In this document: piece after piece, positions 1-7,765 of the stretch
Layout of the letters: each line of letters opens with the position of its first letter
Numbering within the stretch: the first letter of the stretch is position 1
Source of the DNA: Acidobacteriota bacterium
GTDB lineage: Bacteria > Acidobacteriota > JAAYUB01
Reading direction: 5' to 3'
DNA: 64,000 nucleotides
NCBI GenBank assembly: GCA_029565065.1
Contig: JAKQOW010000051.1
Span: forward strand, 1-64,000
Program-made: the position numbers and the translations under genes
Notes under the pieces: generated by a model
Databases searched by the model: none
The model's input: only the letters and a program-made list of their open reading frames with translations
Told to the model about the DNA's origin: nothing

Positions 1-1
1 C

Positions 2-130
2 ACGATCCTGCACATTCTGGAAGTCACTTTGACCGAAAAACGCCCGCTGTATCAGGTGTTGACCGAATCGGCCGACCTGATGCCACCAAGGGGTGCCGCT
101 AACCAGAAGAATCTATTCGAGATCTTTTAG
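2..130 (+). CDS. 3' end of an unidentified gene (partial)
   Basis: An open frame enters from the left edge and ends at a TAG at 128-130, giving 42 residues that finish in KNLFEIF. The residue mix is ordinary for a protein, and the stretch is less GC-rich than its neighbours. It converges on and overlaps the truncated protease gene by 18 bases. I do not recognise the family. The end of a transposase that inserted into the protease gene is one possibility, from position only. A chance open frame cannot be excluded at this length. Confidence 0.35.
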   Translation, partial: TILHILEVTLTEKRPLYQVLTESADLMPPRGAANQKNLFEIF

Positions 131-1306
131 GACACTAGTGCCGCTGTCGAACATGTTATTGGTTACCAAACGGGCGCCGTGGGCCATACCCCGAACGGTC
201 GAGAGCGGCGTGGTTTGATCACCACAACCGGAGGTGTTGGTGGGGGACGAAGCCGCCAATCCGCGTCCCAGGACGGAGCCGGCGGTGTGCGTGCCGTGCT
301 CGTTGTCGGTGTTGGTCATCGCACCATATGTGGCGATGATGACCCCGCTTGGGAAATCCGGATGTGTCAAATTCACTCCCCCGTCGTTGTGCCCGACGAT
401 GATTCCTGTGCCGTTATATCCAAGATCCCAAACAGGAGTGATGTTCAGAATGTAATCTTTGGGTGCCAGATTGTTGTGCAGTTCCCGTTCGCCCACGACG
501 CTGATATAAGCAACTTCGCGGATGTCGTTCAGAATGGACAGCAATTCAGGCCCGTTAACAAAGAAAGCTGTGGGGCAGCTGTACGCCCACTCGGGCGCCG
601 CATGTTCGGCATGGGCACGTACTTTCTCGATCAACGATTTTTCAGCCTGGTCGGGAAAGCCATCCACCCGAACAACCAGCCGGCCCAACTCATCGATTCG
701 CGCGCCCTTCAAATCACGGATACCGATTTCGCCCCGGGCCAGCGCCAGCAACTCCGGATCGATGCGGGCATGGAGCGGAACGGGTTCCACTCCCCGGACG
801 ATGGGGAAACCCTCGGATGTCCGCAGCTCGAACGACCGCAGCAGGGCCGCGTTGTCCGCCTTGACCAGGACGGTGGGGGCCGAGCAGGAATCCAGGACCT
901 GAACGCCGGCGGATGTCAGCATCTCCAGCCACGCCTGATCCGTGGGTCCCACCAGGCCGAGGAGGTAGTACCCCGGTCCCGCCGGCCGCACGGCTGCCGC
1001 CGCTCGGTCGGCCAGGTTGCCGGACCAGCTCCGATAGGCCAGCTGGTCCGTCCGCGGCACCGCGGTGATGCGGGTCCGGACGGGCAGGGCGAGCTTGTCG
1101 TTCCCCGGAACATAGGCCAGCACGCTCTCGCCGTAATAATGGATGATGCGGGCGCCGGTGGGCAGGGCGGCGATCTGCTCGTTGGGCACGAGGTACAGAT
1201 CCTCCGCCGGCGCCTGGGGCGGGGCCTGGCCGACGCTGGACGCCGCCTGGGGCACCATCCCAAAGAGGCACAGCAGCACCATCACAATCAGAATGCTCTT
1301 AGCCAT
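113..1306 (-). pseudogene. Subtilisin-like serine protease (S8), truncated before the catalytic serine
   Basis: The start is well supported by GGAGGTGGAACG just before the ATG, followed by a signal peptide (hydrophobic residues 4-20). Residues of about 30-290 form an N-terminal region with propeptide-like character. The S8 domain then begins, with the catalytic Asp308 in GHNDGG and His337 in HGTHTAGS. The frame stops at 397, shortly after the substrate-binding segment GMAHGARLVTNN. The GTSxA serine block, normally well over 100 residues further on, is absent. As encoded it cannot be an active peptidase, so it is called a disrupted gene: a frameshift, an insertion, or a junction within 113-150. 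The protein would be exported. The last dozen residues may not be native sequence. Confidence 0.6.
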
Positions 1307-1367
1307 CGTTCCACCTCCGCGTAGTCCGACACCCGAATCCCGACCGATATTTCAATTAACGATCCGT

Positions 1368-1739
1368 TCAATTCCCTTCATGAGGGTTGCCCGTGCACGG
1401 GCCGCCGCCGGCGGGCACCCGGCCGCACGAGGCGGTGAAGGCCAGCGGCCGGAACGGCTCCAGCCAGCTCACCTCCGGCGGCAGCGCCGGCGGCTCCGGC
1501 GGGGCGGCCGCGGGTTCCGGGCTGTCGGTGAAAAATCCGAGGCCGCGGAAAAACTGCACGAAGCCTTCGTCGGGCGCAACCGCGCCGGCGCCCGGCTCCG
1601 CCGAAGCCAGGGTCTCCCACCAGCGCCAGCCCGTCCCGGTCAGACCCACCATGATCTCGCGCCGGGGATGGATCACCACCCCCTGTTCGCCCACCTGCCG
1701 CCACGACACGCCTTTCTCCACACGGGGCCACTTGCTCAT
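1368..1739 (-). CDS. PqqD-like peptide-binding protein
   Basis: A 123-residue protein. The ATG at 1739 is preceded by GGGTGAGG, and an upstream in-frame extension to 1844 has no such site. Residues of about 10-75 fit the PqqD winged-helix fold (VSWRQVGEQGVVIHPRREI followed by GLTGTGWRWWE). PqqD proteins bind precursor peptides and hand them to a radical SAM enzyme. The next genes upstream on the same strand are a radical SAM/SPASM enzyme and an HPr-kinase-like protein, the usual company of PqqD outside PQQ synthesis. The Pro/Ala/Gly-rich C-terminal 50 residues are unusual. The family call is from the pattern; the substrate is unknown. Confidence 0.6.
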   Translation of the reverse strand: MSKWPRVEKGVSWRQVGEQGVVIHPRREIMVGLTGTGWRWWETLASAEPGAGAVAPDEGFVQFFRGLGFFTDSPEPAAAPPEPPALPPEVSWLEPFRPLAFTASCGRVPAGGGPCTGNPHEGN

Positions 1740-2080
1740 GCTGACCTCACCCGAAAAAATCCGCGGCCCGTCCCGCGCCGGCTTCCGCCGGCCGAAGCCA
1801 GACCTGCCCAATCCACGATGCGCTGGAGAAACAACTGACGACAAACGCCGGATGCTTCAGGGAATCGCCACCGGGCGCCGCACGCTGAAAAAACGCCGGC
1901 CGTTCCCGCAACGCAATCGTCCTTTATAAATGTAAACGCTCCACCGCCACGGAGTCAACAAAAAATTCCCCGTTAACTCGTTCAGAAAACACAATTTGCG
2001 CACATTTTTACAGATTTAGTGCCGCGCGTCACACTCATGGGGGGGCGGGGACCGCGTTGATCAGAGAGAGAGACTGTTCG
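1740..2080. other. Intergenic region with no convincing gene
   Basis: Between the PqqD-like gene and the tandem repeats I see no open frame with both a ribosome binding site and protein-like composition. It holds a candidate minus-strand promoter near 1929-1958 and an AT-richer stretch at about 1915-2030. An 18-codon minus-strand frame at 1983-2038 with two cysteines was considered as a peptide precursor and rejected. Confidence 0.5.
1929..1958 (-). promoter_or_regulatory. Candidate sigma70 promoter for the PqqD-like gene
   Basis: On the minus strand, TTGACT (1953-1958) is followed by 18 bases and TACATT (1929-1934), with an AT-rich tract upstream of the -35. It would give a leader of about 180 bases to the PqqD-like gene at 1739. 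No other gene lies in the right direction. Confidence 0.4.
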
Positions 2081-2136
2081 CAGGTTCACAGGTTCACAGG
2101 TTCACAGATTCACAGATTCGCAGGTTCGCAGGTTCC
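2081..2136. repeat. Short tandem repeat, seven 8-base units
   Basis: Seven head-to-tail copies of an 8-base unit, CAGRTTCR in consensus (first copies CAGGTTCA). There is no spacer structure, so it is not a CRISPR array. It lies in non-coding DNA beyond the end of the radical SAM gene, next to two other short tandem repeats. Confidence 0.9.
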
Positions 2137-2143
2137 AGGTGCT

Positions 2144-2171
2144 GTTCACCGTTCACTGTTCACCGTTCACT
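2144..2171. repeat. Short tandem repeat, four 7-base units
   Basis: Four consecutive copies of GTTCACY immediately follow the 8-base array and share its GTTCAC core. This suggests one low-complexity element drifting in unit length. Confidence 0.85.
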
Positions 2172-2191
2172 ACTGGCCCGATCCCCTACCC

Positions 2192-3271
2192 CTACTCCGT
2201 GTCCCCTGTGTCCCCCGTGTCCCCTGTGTCCTCCGTGGTGATTCTCCCTGCGGCTTCGGCCACGAGGCGGCCCAGCCGGCAGGCGGCGGCCGACAGCTCC
2301 GTGTGGGTGCCGCCGGTGCGGGCCGAAAACGCCGGGCAGCGCCGACAGACGGCGTCCAGGGCGCAGGCGCGGCAGGCCGTCCACCTCGCCCGGCTCAGGC
2401 GCCGGAACGCCGCCAGCGCCGGCGAGTCGCGCCAGATGTCCACGAACCGCTCCCGCCGCAGGTCGCCGGCCGGTTCGTCCTGGAAGCTGCAGCCCCACAC
2501 GCGGCCCGCCGGGTCGACGGTGCAGAAACGGAAACCCGCAGAGCAGAGCGTCATGTCCGTGTCCCGCCGCTCCGGATCGGCCGGTTGCAGAAATTCGCGG
2601 CATTCGGCCAGCACCGCCGCCAGCTCGTCGCCGTCGAGACGCTCGGGGTATTGCTCGTCGCCGCCGGGGGGCGGGAAGAGCATGAAGTCCACCAGGAAGG
2701 GCCAGCCGCGCGCGGCGGCGAACCGCCAGGTTGCGGCCAAAGTGGACGCATTGGTACGCATCACCGGCGTCTTGAGCCGCGGCGGCAGCCCGGCCGCCGC
2801 CAGCCGCTCGATGGCCGCCATCACCCGGTCGAAGCTCCCCGGCACCCGGGTGACGGCGTCGAACACTGCCGGGTCCGAGCTGTAGAAGCTGACGTCCACG
2901 CCCGCGACGCCCGACGCCGCCAGCCGCCCGGCCGCCGCCGCGTCGACGAGGTAGCCCGAGGTGAACACCCGGGTGTGGAAGCCGCGGCGCACCGCCTCGT
3001 CCAGCAGCTCCCAAAAGTCGGCCCGCAGCAGCGGCTCCCCGCCGCTTACGGTGAGGAACAGGGTGCCGGCGGCGGCGAGCTGGTCGAAGATGTCCAGCCA
3101 CGCGGCCGTGGCGAGCTCATCCGCCGCGTCGGGCCGGGTGTCGCCGCCGCTGGCGTAACAGTGCCGGCAGCGGTGGACGCACCGGTACGTCAGCTCCGCC
3201 AGCACCGAGATGGGAATCCGGTCGCGCGCCGCCTGCGCCAATAATCGTTCGTAGTGCGTGGGTTCCTTCAT
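2192..3271 (-). CDS. Radical SAM/SPASM-domain enzyme
   Basis: A 359-residue iron-sulfur enzyme expected to cleave S-adenosylmethionine and modify a peptide or protein. The N-terminal radical SAM core has CVHRCRHC (CxxxCxxC) near residue 30 and the SGGEP motif near residue 77. The C-terminal third has a SPASM-type cysteine set: CSAGFRFC, then GCSF, then CRACALDAVCRRCP, then a final Cys. The ATG at 3271 is chosen because the open frame upstream translates degenerate non-coding repeats; its ribosome binding site is weak. The last 12 residues (EDTGDTGDTGDTE) come from a 9-base tandem repeat. With the PqqD-like gene and HPr-kinase-like gene beside it, a role in making a modified peptide is likely; the substrate is unknown. 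Confidence 0.85.
   Translation of the reverse strand: MKEPTHYERLLAQAARDRIPISVLAELTYRCVHRCRHCYASGGDTRPDAADELATAAWLDIFDQLAAAGTLFLTVSGGEPLLRADFWELLDEAVRRGFHTRVFTSGYLVDAAAAGRLAASGVAGVDVSFYSSDPAVFDAVTRVPGSFDRVMAAIERLAAAGLPPRLKTPVMRTNASTLAATWRFAAARGWPFLVDFMLFPPPGGDEQYPERLDGDELAAVLAECREFLQPADPERRDTDMTLCSAGFRFCTVDPAGRVWGCSFQDEPAGDLRRERFVDIWRDSPALAAFRRLSRARWTACRACALDAVCRRCPAFSARTGGTHTELSAAACRLGRLVAEAAGRITTEDTGDTGDTGDTE
2199..2234. repeat. 9-base tandem repeat inside the 3' end of the radical SAM gene
   Basis: Four copies of a 9-base unit, GTGTCCCCT with variants, followed by GTGGTGAT. Read on the minus strand they encode the repeated Asp-Thr-Gly tail of the radical SAM protein. A related sequence (GTGTCC, then TGTGTCCTCT, then CCGTGGTGA) occurs in non-coding DNA at 63145-63182. 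Confidence 0.85.
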
Positions 3272-3290
3272 AGTTAGTTCTCGGAATATC

Positions 3291-3488
3291 GTAGGGGACC
3301 TGGGAACTGGGTTCTGGGGCCTGGTACATGAAAGGGGAATCTGACACCAATCATCCAGTATCCGGAAACCAGGATCCAGAATAAAAAACCCGGAACCCGC
3401 TGTCAGAAACCAGGTCCTGGCACCCAGAACCCAAGTCCCAAAACCGAGGTTCCAAAGCCCAGGTCCCAGCACCCAGGTCCCAGGTCCA
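3291..3488. repeat. Degenerate low-complexity repeat region
   Basis: About 200 bases between the kinase-like and radical SAM genes consist of imperfect, irregularly spaced variants of words such as CCAGGTCCC, CCCAGAACC and GGGACCTGG on both strands. The radical SAM frame stays open through it, but the translation (Gly/Phe/Trp/Leu-rich) does not look like protein. It is treated as non-coding. Confidence 0.7.
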
Positions 3489-4319
3489 TCAACTCAACCC
3501 CAGCACGTCCATGAACCGCCGGGACCGGGTGAAGCGGAGCGTTTGCATCGGGATCCGGTCCAGCACCGCCGCGGCCGTTTCCAGGAGGGGCGCCAGCTCG
3601 GCGTCCTGGCGGCCCGCCGCCACCACCTGGGTCATGAACCGCGCCAGCGCCTGCCCCGGATCGAGCGGCCGGAGCTCGTCCGCCGGCGCCTGCTCCAGCC
3701 AGAGGATCCCGGCCAGGGGCACCGGCCCCGCCGCCGTGCCGATCCCGATGGGCGTGCCGGCCAGCGTGACACCGCCGGCGGGCGCCAGCCGGACGACGCA
3801 CGTCTCGTCGCTGAGCACCGGCAGTCCCGCCAGCTCACCCACGGTGCTCTTGCCGGCGCCCGACGGGCCGATGAAGAGCCAGCCCCGACCCCCGGCCGCC
3901 AGGCCGCAGCCGTGGAGGAGCACCCCGTCCCGCGGCGCCAGCCACTCCGTCAAAGCCAGCTGCAGGAGCACCCGATGGAAGCGGCTCCCGGGGGCGACCC
4001 GTGCCCGGCCGTCGCCGGCGGCCGGCTCCAGCTCCACACGGTAGCCCGCGCCCCGCGCCGTGATCCGCCCGGCGCGCCGCCGCACGCCAAGTGGGGCGAC
4101 CGCATCTGCGCCATCCGGGAGTACGTCCGGGGCCTCCTGCACGTCCAGCACGAAGTTGGGCCGGACGGCGGCATCCGCCGGGCTCCGGTACAGCCCAAAC
4201 GGCGGATCCAGCAGGTGGGCGCCGATGCCCAGCTCGATGCGGCATCCGGCGACGACCAGGTCAATCCGGGGCGGACGGGTCGGGGTCTCGCGGCGGGACG
4301 GCCGGCGGCGCGGGATCAT
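3489..4319 (-). CDS. HPr-kinase-like P-loop protein
   Basis: A 276-residue protein with a Walker A motif GPSGAGKST at 151-159, preceded by VLLHGCGL and followed by LPVLSDETCVV. This is the layout of HPr serine kinase-related proteins found in peptide-modification clusters. Classical HprK has an N-terminal DRTGG-type domain, whereas here the first 120 residues look like a different substrate-recognition region. The ATG at 4319 lies 11 bases past the stop of the methyltransferase gene. The frame is also open upstream through that gene, but that part is out of frame with the real protein. Homologues phosphorylate precursor peptides in some lasso-peptide systems, so a kinase acting with the neighbouring PqqD/radical SAM pair is a reasonable inference. 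Confidence 0.7.
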   Translation of the reverse strand: MIPRRRPSRRETPTRPPRIDLVVAGCRIELGIGAHLLDPPFGLYRSPADAAVRPNFVLDVQEAPDVLPDGADAVAPLGVRRRAGRITARGAGYRVELEPAAGDGRARVAPGSRFHRVLLQLALTEWLAPRDGVLLHGCGLAAGGRGWLFIGPSGAGKSTVGELAGLPVLSDETCVVRLAPAGGVTLAGTPIGIGTAAGPVPLAGILWLEQAPADELRPLDPGQALARFMTQVVAAGRQDAELAPLLETAAAVLDRIPMQTLRFTRSRRFMDVLGLS

Positions 4320-4329
4320 GTGGGTCCCA

Positions 4330-5067
4330 TCAGGCGCCGTCGCCGGCGCGCGCGGGTTTGCGGGCGCGGACCTCGTAGCCCAGGGTGAACGCCCGCTCCC
4401 GGTCCAGCCCGTCCAGCCAGCCCAGCACCAGCGGCGCGAGCAGCCCCAACACGGGCGCCAGCAGCACGAACAGCAGCCAGCGCCAGCCGCCCTGGAACAG
4501 CGCCAGCGCCGCGACGCTGCGCCGCGCCAGCACGGCGAAGAATCCGCCCAGCGGCCCGATGGCTTCCGCCGCCAGGCCGGCGCCGGCCAGCAGGCGCGCC
4601 ACGCCGAAGCGGGTGAACCGGAAGTAGTCGTGGGGCGCCTGGTGGATTTCCCACAGGAACGGCACCACCAGCAGCAGCTCGCCGCCGGGCTTGAGCACCC
4701 GGGCCAGCTCGGCCAGCGTGCCGGCCGGGTCGGGCACGTGCTCCAGGGTGACCACGCAGAGCGCCGCGTCGGCCGCCGCGTCGCGGAGCGCCAGCTCGCC
4801 CAGGTCGCCCCGCACGTCCACCCGGCCGTAGTCCCACCGCGGGTCGCCGACGCCCCGGTCGTAGCCCACCAGGCGCTGCCGCGAAAACAGGGTGCGAAAC
4901 CGGCTCTCGCCGCAGCCGGCGTCCAGGACCACCTCGCCGTCGCCCCGCCGGGCGGCGAATGCCGCCACCGCCCGCCCGATGCGGGCCTCGACGGGATCGA
5001 GCCGGTCAAGGAGCCAGCGGGGCAGGATCCGGCGGGCCGATTGCTTGACGCGGGGCTCCAGCTCCAT
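4330..5067 (-). CDS. Class I SAM-dependent methyltransferase, membrane-associated
   Basis: A 245-residue protein of the Methyltransf_11 type. Motif I (VVLDAGCGESRF) lies near residues 46-57, a GYDRG segment follows, then CVVTLEHVPDP near 104 and the motif LKPGGELLLVVPF near 124. The region of about 190-220 is strongly hydrophobic and probably sits in or on the membrane, so a lipid or membrane-bound acceptor is possible. The acceptor cannot be read from sequence. It lies 9 bases downstream of signal peptidase I and 10 bases upstream of the kinase-like gene, so all three are probably co-transcribed. Confidence 0.75.
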   Translation of the reverse strand: MELEPRVKQSARRILPRWLLDRLDPVEARIGRAVAAFAARRGDGEVVLDAGCGESRFRTLFSRQRLVGYDRGVGDPRWDYGRVDVRGDLGELALRDAAADAALCVVTLEHVPDPAGTLAELARVLKPGGELLLVVPFLWEIHQAPHDYFRFTRFGVARLLAGAGLAAEAIGPLGGFFAVLARRSVAALALFQGGWRWLLFVLLAPVLGLLAPLVLGWLDGLDRERAFTLGYEVRARKPARAGDGA

Positions 5068-5076
5068 ATCTCGCGC

Positions 5077-5958
5077 TCAGAGCGCCGGAGCGGGTGGGGC
5101 GGGCTGCAGCGTGTAGATGCCGCGGGGCACGAAGTGGAACATCCGGCTCCAGCGGGTTTTGTAGAAGTACAGAACGCGGTACGCGTACAGGGTGACGATG
5201 TCCAGGGCGTCGTTGACCTCGTGCACGCCGCGATAGCGTCCGTCGGGGAAGGCCTTCTCCAGGACCAGCGTGTCCGGGAACGACCACAGGATGAACAGCG
5301 GCTTGCCGAACACGAACTCCTCGGGGACGGTGCCCCAGTCGCGGCTGTCGGAGCTGTGGTCGCGGTTGTCGCCCATCATGAAGTAGTGGCCGTCGGGAAT
5401 CCGCAGCGGGGCCATCTCCGAAAAGGTGGTGGGGACGTCCTCGCCGATGGCGTGGTAGCGGTACGGCTCCACCAGCTTCTGCCCGTCGATGTACACCTGG
5501 TTCTGGCGAACCTCGATGGTCTCGCCCGGCAGGCCGATCACCCGCTTGACGTACGGGGTGAGGTAATGGCCGTTTTTCCGGTCGGGCGCCTTGAACACCA
5601 CCACCTCGCCCCGACGGATCGGGTGGTTCAGCCCCAGCCAGCGGCAGAGGGGGAAGTGGTTGGCCAGAATGGTGAACTTGTCCACGATGAGCCGGTCGCC
5701 CACCAGCAGGTTGTAGTCGCCCAGGGTCTGGTCGGTGCCGGGGATCCGCCGCTCGGTGGGCGTGTCCATGGACGGCGTCGGGACGGCCATGGGGTGGACG
5801 ATGAACGTGACCACGAACAGGGCGATGACCAGACACACCAGGATGGCCACCACGTATTCGCGGACGGTTTCGGCCAGCGTCGCCTTGGGGCGCTCCTTGG
5901 CCTTCGCCTTCGCCGGTTTGTCTCCGCCTGTCTCTTTTTTCGGATTCTTCCTGGCCAT
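5077..5958 (-). CDS. lepB: Signal peptidase I
   Basis: Cleaves signal peptides from exported proteins at the outer face of the inner membrane. The start at 5958 is preceded by GGGATGGG and gives 293 residues. A Lys-rich cytoplasmic tail (1-30) leads into one membrane segment (34-55). Then come PTPSMDTP with the nucleophile Ser63, YVKRVIGLPGE with the general base Lys138, and the box GDNRDHSSDSR at 196-206. All catalytic elements are present and the length is ordinary for a Gram-negative enzyme. It is the first gene of the leftward group. The next gene to the right is divergent. Confidence 0.93.
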   Translation of the reverse strand: MARKNPKKETGGDKPAKAKAKERPKATLAETVREYVVAILVCLVIALFVVTFIVHPMAVPTPSMDTPTERRIPGTDQTLGDYNLLVGDRLIVDKFTILANHFPLCRWLGLNHPIRRGEVVVFKAPDRKNGHYLTPYVKRVIGLPGETIEVRQNQVYIDGQKLVEPYRYHAIGEDVPTTFSEMAPLRIPDGHYFMMGDNRDHSSDSRDWGTVPEEFVFGKPLFILWSFPDTLVLEKAFPDGRYRGVHEVNDALDIVTLYAYRVLYFYKTRWSRMFHFVPRGIYTLQPAPPAPAL

Positions 5959-6090
5959 CGGCCCATCCCGCCCGCAAAATCGAAGCCCCACCATAGGTTT
6001 TTCACCCGAAAAAGTCAAGGCCCAGTTTGAACCTTCCGCCCCGCCGATCATTCCAATACCGCAGAACCGCCGGCGTCGCGGCAGCCGCCT

Positions 6091-6119
6091 TTGCTTTCGG
6101 CCCCGCCTTGAGGTATAGT
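6091..6119 (+). promoter_or_regulatory. Candidate sigma70 promoter for the DMT transporter
   Basis: TTGCTT (6091-6096), a 17-base spacer and TATAGT (6114-6119), about 30 bases before the ATG at 6150. Confidence 0.55.
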
Positions 6120-6149
6120 GCCGGACGGGACCACCGGCAGCACCTAACG

Positions 6150-7046
6150 ATGAAGGACTTCCACCGAGGCACCATCCTGGCCCTGCTCTCCGCGATCAGC
6201 GGCGCCTACCTGTTCATCTTCAGCAAGCACGTTTTGGCTTACGTGGGCCCGGCCACCTACTGCAGCTATTACTACCTGTTCGCCGCCGTCTACTTCACCG
6301 CCTGGCTGGCGCTGTCCCGCCAGCGGACGCTGTTCCGGATCCCGCCCCGGGCCGCCGGCAAGCTGCTGCTCATCGCCGGGCTGGAAAGCGTCAGCGTCTT
6401 CGCCCTGTTCACGGCCGTCAAGCTCATGGATCCGACGCTGGCCTCGTTCTTCAACAACTCCCAGACCGTCTTCATCATCGTGCTGAGCGCCGTCTTCCTC
6501 AAGGAGCGCTTCAACCGCCTGGAGTCGCTGGGCACGGCGGTGGCGCTGGGGGGCATCCTCCTCATCTCCTACCGGTCGGCGGAACCGGCGCTGCTGGGCA
6601 TGGCGCTGACGCTGCTCTCGGCCGGCTGCTTCTCGTGCACCGTCGTGTTGGTCAAGAAAAACCTGGGCGATCTCCCGCCTCTGACCATCGCCCTCTACCG
6701 AGCCGTGGCGCTCATGGCCGTGTTCAACATCTACGCCCTGGCCGGCCCGGGACTGGAGCCGGTGAGCCCGAGCCTGCTGGCGTACACCGCCGCCGGCGCC
6801 CTGTTCGGCCCCTTCCTCAACATCCTGTTTTACTTTTACTCGCTGAAGTACTTCGAGGCCTCCAAGACGTCGTTGGTGCGGGCCTCCCAGCCCATCTTCG
6901 TGCTCATCAACGCCGCGCTGTTTCTCCACAGCGTCCCCGCGCCCCGCGAAATCGCCGGCGGCCTGGTCATCATTCTGGGGCTCTATATCCTCGTCCTGGG
7001 CCACGAGCGGTCACTCGCGGCGCCGCCGCCGGATCCGGTCCGTTGA
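6150..7046 (+). CDS. EamA/DMT-family transporter
   Basis: A 298-residue membrane protein with about ten hydrophobic segments arranged as two EamA-like halves (about 8-140 and 150-290). The motif FLKERFNRLESLGTAVALGGI closes the first half, as in drug/metabolite exporters. The substrate is unknown. The ATG at 6150 fits the promoter 30 bases upstream; an in-frame extension to 6027 overlaps the signal peptidase leader and lacks membrane character. No Shine-Dalgarno sequence is obvious, consistent with a short leader. It appears monocistronic and ends just before the type III promoter. Confidence 0.85.
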   Translation: MKDFHRGTILALLSAISGAYLFIFSKHVLAYVGPATYCSYYYLFAAVYFTAWLALSRQRTLFRIPPRAAGKLLLIAGLESVSVFALFTAVKLMDPTLASFFNNSQTVFIIVLSAVFLKERFNRLESLGTAVALGGILLISYRSAEPALLGMALTLLSAGCFSCTVVLVKKNLGDLPPLTIALYRAVALMAVFNIYALAGPGLEPVSPSLLAYTAAGALFGPFLNILFYFYSLKYFEASKTSLVRASQPIFVLINAALFLHSVPAPREIAGGLVIILGLYILVLGHERSLAAPPPDPVR

Positions 7047-7061
7047 CCGGACCCGGTGTGG

Positions 7062-7090
7062 TTGGCTATCTCCTTGCGGCGTGCTATAAT
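7062..7090 (+). promoter_or_regulatory. Candidate sigma70 promoter of the type III secretion locus
   Basis: TTGGCT (7062-7067), exactly 17 bases, then a perfect TATAAT (7085-7090). It lies 75 bases before the first secretion gene at 7165, in the only sizeable gap upstream of the locus. Confidence 0.65.
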
Positions 7091-7164
7091 ACAGCCACTT
7101 GTTAGCAACCATTTGCTGAATGATCCGATAAATAGTGCGAACGCATCCGACTTCAGGAGGGCCG

Positions 7165-7737
7165 ATGGACATTCAGAATGTGGGCAAAATCATCCAGACC
7201 GGCCTGGAAGGCACCGAGGCGGTGGGTGGCGGCCAGGACAAGGCGGTCGGGAAAACATCGGATTTCGAGAAGGTCCGCATGGACAAGCTCGAACAGGAAG
7301 AGCAGGTCACCGGCCTGAAGGCCAGCGACATCCAGTACAACGACAACATCCTGAACCGCATGGACGCCCGCCAGGTGCAGAACGACTTTCTGCGCCAGGT
7401 GCAGGCCCGCGGTGAGGGAAAGGAGCTGGAAGTCCTCTCGGAGCACATCCAGAAGACGCAGGCCAGCCTGGAAAATACCCGGGCCACCCTGCCGGCGGTG
7501 GACAAAAGCGAATTCAGCGGCGCGGTCCAGAACTATTTCAAGGAATCGGAGACCCGGTTCAAGGCGCTCGATTCCATGTACCAGGAGATCTCCTCAGGCG
7601 ACCGGCCGCACTCGCTCCAGGACCTGCTCAAGATGCAGATGCAGATCCAGGGCATCAGCCAGAACATCGAAATGCTCAGCAAGGTTGTGGACAAGGTGGT
7701 CGACGGAATGAAGACCATCCTGCGCACCCAGGTGTGA
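7165..7737 (+). CDS. sctI: Type III secretion inner rod protein (SctI/YscI-like)
   Basis: A 190-residue, mostly helical, hydrophilic protein. The start is set by AGGAGG about 10 bases upstream. The C-terminal 40 residues (LLKMQMQIQGISQNIEML, then SKVVDKVVDGMKTILRTQV) match the pattern of YscI/PrgJ/EscI inner rod subunits, which polymerise at the base of the needle through this C-terminal helix. At 190 residues it is longer than typical rods (about 80-140). It is the first gene of the locus and directly precedes sctJ, a common pairing. The assignment rests on the C-terminus and context. Confidence 0.72.
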   Translation: MDIQNVGKIIQTGLEGTEAVGGGQDKAVGKTSDFEKVRMDKLEQEEQVTGLKASDIQYNDNILNRMDARQVQNDFLRQVQARGEGKELEVLSEHIQKTQASLENTRATLPAVDKSEFSGAVQNYFKESETRFKALDSMYQEISSGDRPHSLQDLLKMQMQIQGISQNIEMLSKVVDKVVDGMKTILRTQV

Positions 7738-7765
7738 CGGACAAAATCCATTTTCGGGAGACGGT

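Noticed and set aside
1983..2038. 18-codon minus-strand frame with two cysteines (ends CANCVF) near the radical SAM gene, a possible peptide precursor
   Set aside because: The bases before the ATG are C-rich with no ribosome binding site, and its length and composition can arise by chance.
2081..2171. CRISPR array
   Set aside because: Units are 7-8 bases with no spacers and no cas genes nearby.
3272..3472. N-terminal extension of the radical SAM protein
   Set aside because: It translates the degenerate repeats and the residue mix is not protein-like; the ATG at 3271 begins the recognisable domain.
3489..5009. A single 506-codon frame that would fuse the methyltransferase region to the kinase-like protein
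   Set aside because: Its first half is out of frame with the clear methyltransferase at 4330-5067; only the part from 4319 on is real.
4060..6030. Long plus-strand frame opposite the methyltransferase and signal peptidase genes
   Set aside because: It is antisense to genes with clear motifs, and long antisense frames are common at high GC; the composition is Gln/His/Arg-rich, as expected for a shadow.
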